Source: Cryptomeria japonica (Eukaryota; Streptophyta; Pinopsida; Cupressales; Cupressaceae). Taken from it: 64,000 nucleotides of DNA. The stretch spans positions 172,012,361-172,076,360 of the forward strand of contig NC_081406.1 in NCBI RefSeq assembly GCF_030272615.1. The letters are read 5' to 3'. Of the stretch, positions 1 through 10,836 are shown one piece after another. Position 1 is the first letter of the stretch. Each line of letters begins with the position of its first letter. The translations under genes and the position numbers were made by a program. Below the pieces are notes generated by a model. That model worked only from the letters and a program-made list of their open reading frames with translations. It did not search any database and was not told where the DNA came from.

Positions 1-287
1 CATGGAATCACCAACATATATAATCTCTTTGTATGGCTTTGGTTCCTAGTTGTAGTTCACCCAATAAGGTGTGATAAGGGAAAACTATTTCTTCAATAGT
101 GCCTATAATATGCACACAAAATAAAGATAAATAATGGAGGATGTGTACAGGTACTAATGCAATCAAGAGTATGGTATGAGCTTCCATTTTTATGCATAAT
201 TGACTTGATAGATTTCTTGTGGCATGTATTAACGTTCCATGATAAGCTTGAATAGTGGATACTATTAAATTAGAATTAAGGAGATGA

Positions 288-620
288 ATGGAAGACCATA
301 CTAAGAATGAAGGCTTGTATGAATGGATGGTCTTGTCATTTGAGTTAAATAATTCTCCAAGAACATTCATGAAGTTGATGGATGAGATTTTGGAAGTACT
401 TGACAACATTTTGGTCATTTCTCTTGATGATATTTTGATGTACACTAAGAGAGGGAGGAGCATCTTGTGCATTGAAAAAAAAGTTGCACATAGTTGAGGG
501 GAGAAGAATTACACATCAACTTGTTGAAGCGTATCTTTGAGGAGGAGATAACATACATTGGATTCATCATATATGAGGTCAAACTACATATGGATCTTTT
601 TGGTGCCCAACTTTTCAATT
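288..620 (+). pseudogene. Ty3/gypsy reverse transcriptase fragment (G0, left part)
   Basis: The reading frame at 288-497 matches the core of a plant Ty3/gypsy reverse transcriptase: 'YEWMVLSFELNNSPRTFMKL' corresponds to the usual palm block, followed by 'VISLDDILMYTK', the (Y/F)xDD active-site block with its first residue changed to Ser. Near 494 the frame shifts, and 'EELHINLLKRIFEEEITYIG' continues the same protein through the next RT block until about 595, where homology stops abruptly. The next piece expected of the protein reappears near 8868. I therefore read this as the left half of an old plus-strand element, later split. It is nonfunctional (frameshift, no intact neighbours). Confidence 0.75.
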
Positions 621-2799
621 CAATAATTTTCCAAGTCCTAGTTCCTCCTTTAAACTTAGTCTTGTGTATATCCATCATATAAACTAATCTAATATATTTT
701 AAATGGGCTCCCTTGGTCAAAGTCACCAAATTTTTGTCCTTCATCATCCCCCATTTTCTCCTTAAGAGTTGGAAGTTGTAGAGATCCAAAAGGCTTGCAT
801 GGAGCCATGCCATCCTTTTCATGTGCTAGTAAGAAAAGTGATGGCAAATTCGTAAGTTTGCTAACTTGTTGAAGTGCCCAAAAGAAAAGTGGTAAGTTTT
901 TCTTAAGGTTCACAAACCTTCAAAAATGCTAACAAGATTTTTGGTGAGCCTAAATTCTAATTGAAGACCTAATAAGCTTTGGCATTGGCATGTCTGTGAG
1001 CTCAAAAATCATTGAAAGGTTGACAAAGTTATAGGATGATGATGCATCGACAAGCTCGTGAGTTTGTAAAATTTTTAAAATATTGATGAAGGTTTCCAAA
1101 GGATAGTAAGTGTTAATAAAGTTAGAGCTTAGGGTTTTGATCAAGGGTTTCAAAGATCACACATTGACAAGTTTGTAATTTTTTGAAATTGTAAAATATT
1201 GAAGGAGGTTTATGGCGGGTGTTAATTTCAACAAGTTCAACGAAGGTTCCCAATAAAGTTGTGATGATGTATTAGCATTTTAGTGAAATTTCTAAAATTA
1301 TGAAATACTACCAAGTTTCAAAATAATTAAAATTGAAATTTCAAAATGTTCCCAAACTTCCTAAAATGTTATAAAAGATCTAATGTGCCTAAAAAAATTG
1401 ACATTCTAACTTATTAACTCCTACCTACCTCAATCTAAGATCTAGGGCAACATAATAGCTAGACTTAATTCCTACAACTCTTGATGGTCCTTTCTTGCGT
1501 AATAAGGCATTCTCTTAGTGGATTTTGTGGGCTCAACCATGCCTTGCACACCTAACAAAGGATGCCATTAATGATTTGAATGGATGCAATTAGAAAGATA
1601 TGACTTTGCATGCCTTAGGGTATTAATGACTACCTCTAAGGTGGAATTTTATGTATGAAGGCATATGGTTGATGATACATATATGTGTGGTGACTTTTGT
1701 AGCTATATATTACATTATTTATTTTTCAAGGTGGCTCACCAGTGTTAAATGATATATATTTATATATTTTCAACAATAAAAGGATTAGTCATTTTTATTT
1801 TTCATGTAATTGCAAGTTCCATGGTTTAAAATCCTACAAATTTAGTGGTCATAAGAGTAGCATCTCTTGCAAACCATAAGGAAGTTGTTATATTCTAAAT
1901 GGTACATGCAATCAAATATATCCACATATCCATTTGTATAACTTCAAGAGAATTATATGCCTAGGTTCTCTCTTTCCACATGTGTTGGTATGAATGCAAT
2001 AGGTATTTGATGAATGTGACACCATTATAATTTATTACAAGATTTGTAATGGTAATTTATCTATTGCGTACATTTTTTTACAACTAGGAGATGGATAACT
2101 AAGTATCATCAATTATTATATGATAAAATAATTTGTAGTGTATGCATCTACATAACTCATATTCTTTGTGATTTTAGTATGGTGTATCTCATAGGAGGTC
2201 CTCTATAACCCATTAGATTAGATAGTAATGATGGAAGTAATTATCCATCTTAAGATGAAATTCAAAACATAATTCACCTATAGTTTATGAGTAGAAATAA
2301 ATTTGTATGCATCTCATGATTCACTTATTCAACTAGGAAAATATTTGTAGTAATCCATAACAATTATAATCCTTTAGGAGCCATGTTTTGCATACCCACA
2401 TCTTACTATTATGAAATCACATACTTATTAGTTTAATAAGAGGTCTTATGTTCAATAGATTGGTTTTTCACCCAATGACATCCTTTTGGAGGAAGTGTAC
2501 ATTGGGTACTACTACAACTCTTTCAATCTATATGGTTGTGATTAATCCTATTGAGGATATGTCTAGGAAGAGCCCTTAGGCTCACTAAGCATAAAGTGAA
2601 GGAGAAATTACCCACTCATAATTGGTCTATTGTTTTTCCTACTTAATTATAAGTTATATGTTTTTTTCTCATCCCTAACACTTAGATAATAGCTTGAATT
2701 TAGAAATTTTGGAACCTAAAACTTTGAGCACTAATATATATGAACAAGGTTCACACAATAGTAGAGTGTCTAGAATTAAGAAGTGTGATAAACATTAGA
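621..2799. other. AT-rich stretch without recognisable genes
   Basis: No convincing coding homology on either strand. The short open frames here are shadows or chance. A weak direct repeat of roughly 115 bp lies at about 1049-1265: two diverged copies of a 'gacaag..gtttgt...aaaatattga.gaaggttt' pattern. The rest is AT-rich and featureless to my eye. It may be decayed transposon or the 3' flank of the LINE insertion. Confidence 0.5.
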
Positions 2800-2859
2800 C
2801 AATAAAATAGGGGTAAAAATATAATCAAAACATAGAAGCTATAACAAAAGAAGGCAAAC

Positions 2860-5800
2860 TACCCAAAAAAGAGAAGCTACATCATAGACTTATCATGACG
2901 AACAATTTGATCAAGCACTCAAGACAACTTTGAAGACAGTTGTCCCCTGTCTTCAATAGACCAACCCTCCATAAAATCGGGAGCCCATTTGTTAAGACAA
3001 TCAACCACCCCATTCCATTCCCTGGGAATATGCATGAAAGTAACAGACTCAAAGAAATGACAAAATGAAAGAATTTGATGGATAATCTTCTGAAGTTGCC
3101 AACTAACACCATCATAGCTCCAAAGGTTCAATATATTCACCACAATCTGGGAATCAGATTCAACAATTATTCATTGCCATATAAGAGAACAACAATGCTC
3201 TAATGCAACCAAAATAGCCAAAGCCTCCATAAAGTTGTTTGCATAAACACCCTTGTAGATAGAAAAAAAGAAAATGGACTTGTCCCAAATTATCACACAC
3301 CACACCACCAATACTAGCATGTTCAGGGTTACCTCTTGAAGACCAATCCATATTGATCTTGAAGATACCATGTGGTGGACTCGAATTACCTACTCTAGAG
3401 ATCTTTCGTAGGGGGGTGATGACACATATTTCTGAAGAGTTATCTAGTCTTATGCATACTAGGACCAAGATTATTCCCCTGAAGAGGAAAAATAAAATAG
3501 TTAAAAATGCCAATCTCCCCAGGAGCAGAACCTCCAACGATGTCACACTTAGCCAAAATAGTCTCTCGAAGAGAATGTAGAATTTTCCACCGTAGATGCT
3601 AAACAATTAACCTGGCATCCTGGAAAATCCGATGATTCCTCTCCAACCAAATGTGCCAAATAATATTTAAGAGGGCCCTAAAGACCAAGAGACTTGAAGA
3701 AAAGGAGTTTAAACAGGAGGTTGACCCCAGCGCTCCCAGAATTCAGCTAGGGAAGAAACATGCCAACAAGGGCGCTTCCAACAATCCCACCAAGAGTGCC
3801 AAATCCTCTAAGAAAATGAGCACTGAAAGAAAATATGGGAGACCCTCTCTTCACTATTACAATAAACAACACACATAGAAGACCCACAAAAACCTCGCTT
3901 GCAAAAATTATCCCAAGTAAGACACTGATTCTGGACCACCAACCATAAAAAAAAATGCATTTTGGCCAAGAAAATCTATTCCACACTTGCTTCCACCAAG
4001 GTACCTCATCCCCACAATAAATCTGACAGACCAACTTCATATATCCTGCAACAACATATTATTTTCCAGATGAATCATTACCTCAAGATAAAATATACAG
4101 ACCGACCAAGGAGTTACACTCTTGTGAGGCAAGAATATGAGCCAACTCTCGCCTAGCATCCTCTGAACTACCAAGCGTCCACTCATCTTGACCCTTCCAT
4201 ATATAACCAATAGCCAACCCAAAGTTTTGAATAGTCTTTTAATGCCCAACTGTAGTACAACTAGCAGTCACAAAGATGTCATAAAGAGGCTGAAGATGAG
4301 GATACATAGAAAGAATGGGGGGATTTCCATCCCAAGAGTCTAGCCAAAAAAGAGCCTCTGAGCCTTTATTACAAATCCAAAAGAGCCCATCTTTAATAAG
4401 CCAAGCTTTGGTTTTCAAAGTAAGCTAAATGATAGAACCCCTATCCTCCATCTGGCTACGAGGAACATTCCAACTATTAATGGACCCTAAATACTTCCAA
4501 GTAAGGATACGAGCCCACACTTGATGCTGATCGGTACACCATCACCTATATAACTTAGTTGCAAGAGCCAAACTATGCAAAACTATAGACTGAAGACCAA
4601 GAACACCCTCATTTTTGGGTCGACAAATAGATTCCCACTTCACCAAACTCCACTTCGAAGAATGCAAATTACCGCTCCAGAGGAATTGCCAAGACAAAGT
4701 GCCAAATTCCTTGAGGAAATACATCGAAGTTGCCTGCACAAAGCCCCGATAAACAAGAAGCGCCTGAATTACAGATTGAATGAGAGTAACTCGAGAAGAA
4801 GTAGAAAGCCACCAATGCGTCCAATGATTGACCTTCCCGCACAACTTATCCAATAGATCCTGCCAAACGGGTCTAGGCTGTTGACCAACGGCCATAGGAA
4901 TCCCTAGATAAATAAAAGGGAGAGACCCAATTTGTAACCTCAAAATATTGGCTATCCTTCTTTGAATAGGAATAGGGGTATTGAAAAAGAAGATAGAAGA
5001 CTTGTGGTCATTAACCCACTACCCCGACGCTACTAAATAAACATCCAGTGAATTCTTGAAAAACTCAACCTCTCGAATTCTAGCCACTCCAATAAGAGCA
5101 ATGTTGTCAACAAACTACTGGTGTGAAAGATTGGGAAGTCCAACACCCCAATCCCACCCCCAGATCAAACCTTGGGAAACTCGAGCCTTTAAGAATTAGC
5201 CAAGTCCCTCAGCCATAATGATAAACAAATAAGGTGAAAGAAAATCACCTTTCCGCAAGCCTCTAGAAGCTCCAAATAACTGTGATGACTCACCATTGAT
5301 AAGAACTAAGAAAGAAGCAGAGGTCACTCAGCTCATAATCCAACTGACCCATTTTGAGTTGAAGCCAAAGGCCAGGAGAATATTACTCAATAAAATCCAA
5401 TTCACCCTATCATAAGCTTTGGCCATATCAAGTTTGATAAACATAGCTATTTCCTTAGACATTGATATGGAGTAAATGAATTCAGAGGTGATAAGAACCC
5501 CATCCAAAATTTGTTTGCCAACCACAAAACCTCCCTACTCATTTGATATTAACTAAGGAAGAAAAATTTTAAGCCTTTCCGCAGTCAATTTAGTAAAGAT
5601 CTTATACACAAAATTTCACAAAGCAATAGGATGAAAAAAATCAAGCTGAGAAGCACCCTCTTTTTTTGGGATAAGAACTAGGAAGGTTGAGTTCAAGGCC
5701 CGAAGCATTTGCTCGCTACTGTGAGATTCTTGGACAACCGCCAGTAGATCCAACTTGAGGATATCCCAAAAATCCTAAAAGAATTCAATAGGAAAGCCAT

Positions 5801-7194
5801 CAGGTCCAGGAGCTTTGCCTTTAGCCATTCCAAAAACAACCTCCTCTAATTCCGATAAAGACACCTAGTGGGTGAGAGACTCATTAATCATATCAATAAC
5901 CCAAGATGAGGTGCAAGCAACAATCTGATTTATGTCCATAGGAGCAAGGGGTACATCATCAAAAAATAGGCCAGAATAATACTGATAAGCTTCATGAGAC
6001 ATTTCTTGAAGAGAGGTTAGCTGAATGCCCTCAAAATTAACCAAGGAAGAAATAACACTCTTTTGCTCATAGCCTAGACAAACTTGTGAAAAAGGCCAAT
6101 ATTACGATCACCTTTTTGAAGCCAGTCAACCCTAGCCTTCTGTTTCCATAAGAGCTCCCCTCGAAGCTCCCATTCTTCCAAGTCCTTCAAGGCCTAATAT
6201 TCTGCATTACCCAACTCAACAGTGAAACCAAGATCCCAAATTTGTTGAGTAATAACATTGAGGCACTTTTGAGCTTCTCTTTTCCTATGAGAAAGATTGC
6301 CAAAACACAACCCATTCCATTTTTAAGCTAGTATTTCACAAACTATAACTTCTTGACAAAAGCAAACATAGCAGTACCATAGGCCGGTCCTCCATCACAC
6401 CACCACTCAACCATGAGGTCATGAAGAGAGTCATCCTAGAGCCACATGAGCTGGAAAAGGAGGATTCTTAGGGCCACTAACAAACCTAGCTGAAAAACTT
6501 GATAGGCCAATGATTAGAGCCCCGCTAGTCCAAGATTTCTGAAGAGGAAAACACCCTATCTCCAACCCAGAAGCAAGAGACCAAAAAGCTATCCAATCTC
6601 TCTGAAATAGCCTCCCCACATATTCAACTATTCAAAGTAAAAACCTTATTAGATGGCTTGGTATCAACTAAGCCAAGAAAATCAACATTCTCTTGAAAAA
6701 GAACATAAGAAGGGCCCAATCTAGCTAGCAAGCCCACCCCGCTTCTCAGCCAAACTAAGAACAAAGTTAAAGTCTCCAGCAAGGATCTAAGGAAGATAAG
6801 GAGCACGAGACCAAACATACCTAAGATGAGACCAGAGCTGGGCTTTACCCGGAATATGAATTGGTGCATAAACATTAGTAACCAAAATAATTTTTCTTGA
6901 TTCTAGACTAGAGGCAACCACGAAAATAGAAGTTTGACTAGAGATCCTCCAAAGAGGAGCAATCTTTCTTGGGTCCCAAAAAAGAGCCAATCCACCTGAA
7001 CAACCTAGGGAACCAATATACTGACACTGACCATAGCTCCACACTACTTAAGCACATTGAAACATAAGATCAACTAAAAGCTTGGTCTCTTGAATACACA
7101 AAATATCTAGAGAATGAACACTCACCAAATTGCGAATAGCTTATTGCTGGGAGGGGCTATTCAATCCACACATATTCTAAGAAAGAATAATCAT
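2860..7194 (-). pseudogene. LINE ORF2: endonuclease, reverse transcriptase, RNase H (decayed)
   Basis: The protein would nick target DNA and copy LINE RNA at the nick. It starts at an ATG at 7192-7194 and opens with an endonuclease N-terminus ('CGLNSP', 'LDILCIQETKL'), then 'GCSGGLALFWDP' near 6990. RT blocks follow: 'FIKLDMAKAYDRVNW' near 5440, the catalytic block near 5115, which reads 'FVDNIALIG' where the family has FADD (second Asp changed to Asn), and 'SLPFIYLGIPM' near 4920. 'WHIWLERNHRIF' ends the zf-RVT-like part near 3640. RNase H follows with 'KINMDWSSRGNPEHASIGG' near 3350 and 'HIPREWNGVVDCL' near 3030. RT stays in one frame for over 1 kb, but the endonuclease is spread over three frames. 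Confidence 0.8.
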
Positions 7195-8760
7195 TTAAGG
7201 GGTTGTGAAAAGTGAGAGTCAATAGGTCTCACCAAACCTGACTCCACCATCAAATCGCTCGCTGCATGTAGCTTCTCCTAAACCTATTTACGACCTCCCT
7301 TAGAAATGTCCGATGAGATTTTTTTATGAGGCTGCTAAAATAAACCCAAAGTTGGCGAGGGGCCCCTGCTCTTGGTAGATTTAACAACTTGTTTATCCAA
7401 ATCTGCCAAAACAACATCATCTTGCAAGATACCAAAAGCATTTGGATTCTGCTTAGCTTGACTTGAAGAAATAGGTTGGGGATCTAGAGGGCATTGAGAT
7501 GCCAAAACATCACAAGCAATCCCTACAGGGACACTCCTACCCATTGCTTTAGAAGAGAGATCAACAAGAATACCCTCCTCTAAAGCCAAAACCTCAAATC
7601 GATTAAAATCCTCATCATTTTTGTCTATCCATAAGTGACCTCTTTTCCCCTCGTCCTTTGGTGTAAGGTTTAACTAGCTCAAAACCATCCCCACCAGTGC
7701 GCCCCTCTGACCCAATAACCTTTCCCTTGTCTCCCTTATCGCCCACCACATGTAGGGTATTAGAGGAAGCATTACCAGTAGCAGGTCTGTTAACCTGAGG
7801 ACATTGATGCTGAAGATGTCCGTATTCATGAAAAAATCTACATTTGTGCGGAAGAGACTCATAATCTAGTTGGTGAACCCAAGATGATGAACCTAAAAAA
7901 ATCTCCAACGAATCCAACAAAGGGTTACTCAAATCCACCTCAACACAAATACAAGAAAACAAAATTACCTTTTTATCCAGAGTTTGTTGAGAAATTGCAG
8001 TCGGCTTCCCAAGTAACTCAGCAATTAGGCGTAAAATATCCTCTCTCCAAAATTACAGAGGCAACCTTGAAAGACAAACCCAAACTGGAACTCGGGAGGG
8101 AAGATCTTTAGCTGAGTTAAAGTCCATATGCCATGGTTCAATAAACAAGACAACCTGATTGTAGAAGTAGGGTCCTCCCTCAAAAACCTATTCCTATCTG
8201 CCATACTGGAGAAAACAACCATGAAATAGAAATTGGCGGCCAACATAATCTCCATATCACCCTCAACTTGCCAAGTTCGATAAATACAGGCTTCCAAATT
8301 AGACAAAGAAATGTGGATCCCAAGGAATTTACAGATCAAAGCATGATTACTCCAGTACGCCACATCCTCCACAATAGAATAAGGAGGAAAAACCAACATA
8401 GGGCGATCTTGACTTCTCTACAAACAACCATTAACTTTCTTAAGATTTGACCGCTCTCTAACATATAATGAATTACGAGGACTCGCATGCACACTCGAAT
8501 CCAGACTCACATGCACACCCAAGGAAGAGCCATTACACTTTCCCGCCTTAGAAATCACCAAATTGAAAGACACCAACCTCCCACCCATAGAAGATCAGGA
8601 AAAATTCATGGAAGAAAAAACCCCACCAGAGAACCTCGAACACCAAACCCTGAATTCCAACCTCCTCTCTGTAGCCCACAAATAAACCACACTCACAACC
8701 CATAGAAAACCCACACCTACAGCCCACAGAAAAGACTCGCCCTCCATGCACAATCACCTA
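7191..8760 (-). pseudogene. LINE ORF1: DUF4283-like and zinc-knuckle protein (decayed)
   Basis: ORF1 of plant L1 elements encodes an RNA-binding protein. The stretch at 8025-8399 has the DUF4283 pattern ('VAYWSNHALICKFLG', 'RNRFLREDP'). After a frameshift, 7615-7962 carries a CCHC-type knuckle, 'CRFFHEYGHLQHQC', in which the second Cys is Phe. The C-terminal third (7200-7600) is low-complexity and frameshifted. The start is uncertain: the frame can be followed up to about 8760 through 'SPRNSLYVRERSNLKK'. Its last codon, TGA at 7191-7193, overlaps the ORF2 ATG as ATGA, consistent with coupled reinitiation. Confidence 0.7.
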
Positions 8761-8867
8761 AACCCTACCAAGCAACAACAAAAAAAATGTGTAGGGCCGA
8801 GCCCTAGCACGCACAACTCATAGTAGCCTGTTCCATCATCAAACCCATCACCATCTTTCCAAAAGAA

Positions 8868-9131
8868 AATTTTAGCTTATTCTTTCATGATAAACATTAG
8901 AAGTTTTTATGATTTGGTGAGCTTTTATTTGAAGCTCATTAAAAACTTTAGTGGCATTTGTGTGCTCGTGATGCACTAAATGTAGAAGAAAAAGTTCAAG
9001 CATATGAATACTATTGCCAAGAGTTTCATTCTCTTAAATAAGATGATGGGGGATTCATGTTAGTATTGCCGAACATTGAATACGTGTTCCAAGTTGATAC
9101 CGATGCCAATATAATGAAAACAAATGCTATA
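8868..9131 (+). pseudogene. Ty3/gypsy RT-to-RNase H fragment (G0, middle part)
   Basis: Degraded plus-strand gypsy pol. 'INIRSFYDLVSFYLKLIKNF' (about 8890-8955) is the RT thumb block. After indels, 'LVLPNIEYVFQVDTDA' (about 9060-9105) is the start of the gypsy RNase H. At 9131 the reading is cut by the E1 LTR and resumes in the same frame at 25116 ('LIQEGR'). Together with 25111-25834 this is one older element into which E1 jumped. It probably also belongs with the RT fragment at 288-620. Confidence 0.8.
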
Positions 9132-9529
9132 TGATGCTCTGCAAAAAGGATTAGAAAATCTGTTTGATGGCAACACACACAAGAACACAAGAAACAAACG
9201 TTAGTGTTAGCAACAAAAGATTATCCTAAACAGGCATATCAAGAGAGATATTAAACATCAAATAGAAAGCATATAAACATAGAATAAAATAGCTAATCAA
9301 GATGCTCATAGTTGCTCCTCCCTTGTTCCTCTCCTCTCCAAGTTCCACATGAGTGTAGCTCTTAGCTTTTAGCACTAGCCATGGATGCCATATGGAGATT
9401 CAAGATGGTTGAATATGATAAGCAAATGCTATGCAAGTGTAGATAGTGATGCTATGAAAAAGCTCTATGCTAATACCAGTATAACAACAATACTCTAATG
9501 CTTCCTCCTTTGCTTGAGGAGAAGGGTTC

Positions 9530-9538
9530 TATTTATAG
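9530..9538 (-). promoter_or_regulatory. Putative TATA box in E1 3' LTR
   Basis: Minus-strand 'CTATAAATA' about 400 bp before the LTR end. The same motif lies at 23695-23703 in the 5' LTR, where it would drive the genomic RNA. The assignment rests on motif and position only. Confidence 0.55.
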
Positions 9539-10176
9539 AAGAAATGGGGAAATGAAGGGTTAAGATTGAACAATCTTAACAAGGGTTAGGATTGAAAGAT
9601 ATTCAATCCATGTGAGACTTTCAACCCAATCCCATGTTGACAAGTGTCACCATGAGGAGGCTTGAGAGGAGAGATAAGGAGCATTAAATCCTTGAGGGGA
9701 CATGATGGTTACCTTAGTCAAAGAAATAAATGTTTTGAAGAGACACATGGGTTACATGAGGGTTAAGTTAGGGGTCAAAGTCCTTAACCATGGGTGCAAG
9801 TGGAATTAACCATTAATGGTCATGTAAGAGCCATAAGTGGTTTGGAAGACTTTAGAGGTTAATTTGTTGAACAGACAAAGCATTAATTGCTTTTTAAAGA
9901 CTTTGGAGTCTTTGAGAAGTGACTCCAATTTGCTTAGGAATGTGACAATATTTAGGGGATGGATTAGGTTAATTAGGAAGGGTTTAGAAGAATCTAGAAG
10001 GGGTTTAGACATGCAAGTGGATTTTGTAGGAAAATGCAAGTGGGAGGAATTTTGGTATTTTCAATTAAAATAAAATCATTTATTTCAATTAAATGGTGTA
10101 AGTTGCATTTGGATAAATATTTAAATAAATATTAATTTATTTACATGAGAAAAAGAAGATAAAGCATTAAATGCTT

Positions 10177-10359
10177 GAAGACTTTGAGGGAAACCATTAA
10201 AGGCTTAAGAAGACTCTAGAAGAAAGCCATTAAGTTTGAAGACTTTAAGGGAAACCATTAAAGGTTTGAGAAAACTCTAGAAGGAAGCCATTAAGTTTGA
10301 AGACTTTAAGGGAAACCATTAAAGGTTTCAAGTGGGTGAGGATAAATAGGATTTTAAAT
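10177..10359. repeat. 61-bp tandem repeat, 3 units (E1 3' LTR)
   Basis: Units starting at 10177, 10238 and 10299 repeat 'gaagactttaagggaaacca' plus an 'agactctagaaggaagccat' arm with exact 61-bp spacing. The other LTR has five units. The repeat lies in U3. Confidence 0.9.
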
Positions 10360-10823
10360 AAATAATAATAATTTTTATTTAAAATAGTTGTGCAACTTGC
10401 ATTTGTAGGAAAATGCAAGTGGGTGGAGGATAAAGGTGATTTAAATAAATAATTTATTTAAAATAGTTGTGCAACTTGCATTTGTAGGAAAATGCAAGTG
10501 GGTGGAGGATAAATGTGATTTAAATAAATGTTAATTTATTTAAATGTAAGAGATGGGATTTTGGGGGTTTTAAATAAATATTAATTTATTTAAATGTGAG
10601 AGAAGATTTAATTAAACAAATATGATTTATTTATTTAATTAATGGTCTGAATTTGGTGAAGTGAATTAAATCAAATAAATTGAATAATTTATTTAATTAA
10701 TAGGAGAAGAGGGTTAAGATGAATTAATTAAATATTAATTTAATTAATTATTGATTGATGGTTAAATAATCAAATAAATACTAAATATTCATTTAATTAA
10801 GTGGACAGATTTATGAGATTACA

Positions 10824-10836
10824 TTTGCCCCTCTTT
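10824..10836 (-). other. E1 polypurine tract
   Basis: Minus-strand 'AAAGAGGGGCAAA' directly abuts the start of the 3' LTR in element sense, as expected for the plus-strand DNA primer. Confidence 0.85.

Larger units (their letters stand above)
2800..8852 (-). mobile_element. L1-like LINE with RNase H domain, degraded
   Basis: Minus-strand non-LTR retrotransposon with the full plant L1 order. ORF1 has a DUF4283-like domain and a zinc knuckle. ORF2 has an AP-type endonuclease, RT, a zf-RVT-like region and a C-terminal RNase H. Coding matter runs from about 8760 to about 2880. The ends are approximate: the 5' end is placed near 8852, where G0 gypsy pol homology resumes, and the 3' end near 2800 after the last RNase H codons. 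No clean poly-A tail or target duplication was found; 'atcttt' occurs at 594-599 and 8853-8858 but is too short to rely on. Many stops and frameshifts show it is dead. Confidence 0.8.
9132..10823 (-). repeat. E1 3' LTR
   Basis: 1692 bp, bounded by TG...CA in both directions and by the 'ctata' duplication outside and the PPT inside. It matches 23299-25110 nearly base for base apart from fewer 61-bp tandem units (3 against 5). It contains a minus-strand TATA box at 9530-9538 and very AT-rich 'ttaatttatttaaat'-like stretches in U3. Confidence 0.95.

Noticed and set aside
8-472. 154-codon minus-strand frame at the left edge
   Set aside because: It lies opposite the gypsy RT fragment and has no motif; a shadow.
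445-822. 125-codon minus-strand frame
   Set aside because: It spans the edge of the RT homology on the other strand and has no protein-like pattern.
594-8858. 'atcttt' as firm target duplication of the LINE
   Set aside because: Six AT-rich bases, and the LINE 3' end is 2.2 kb away from the left copy.
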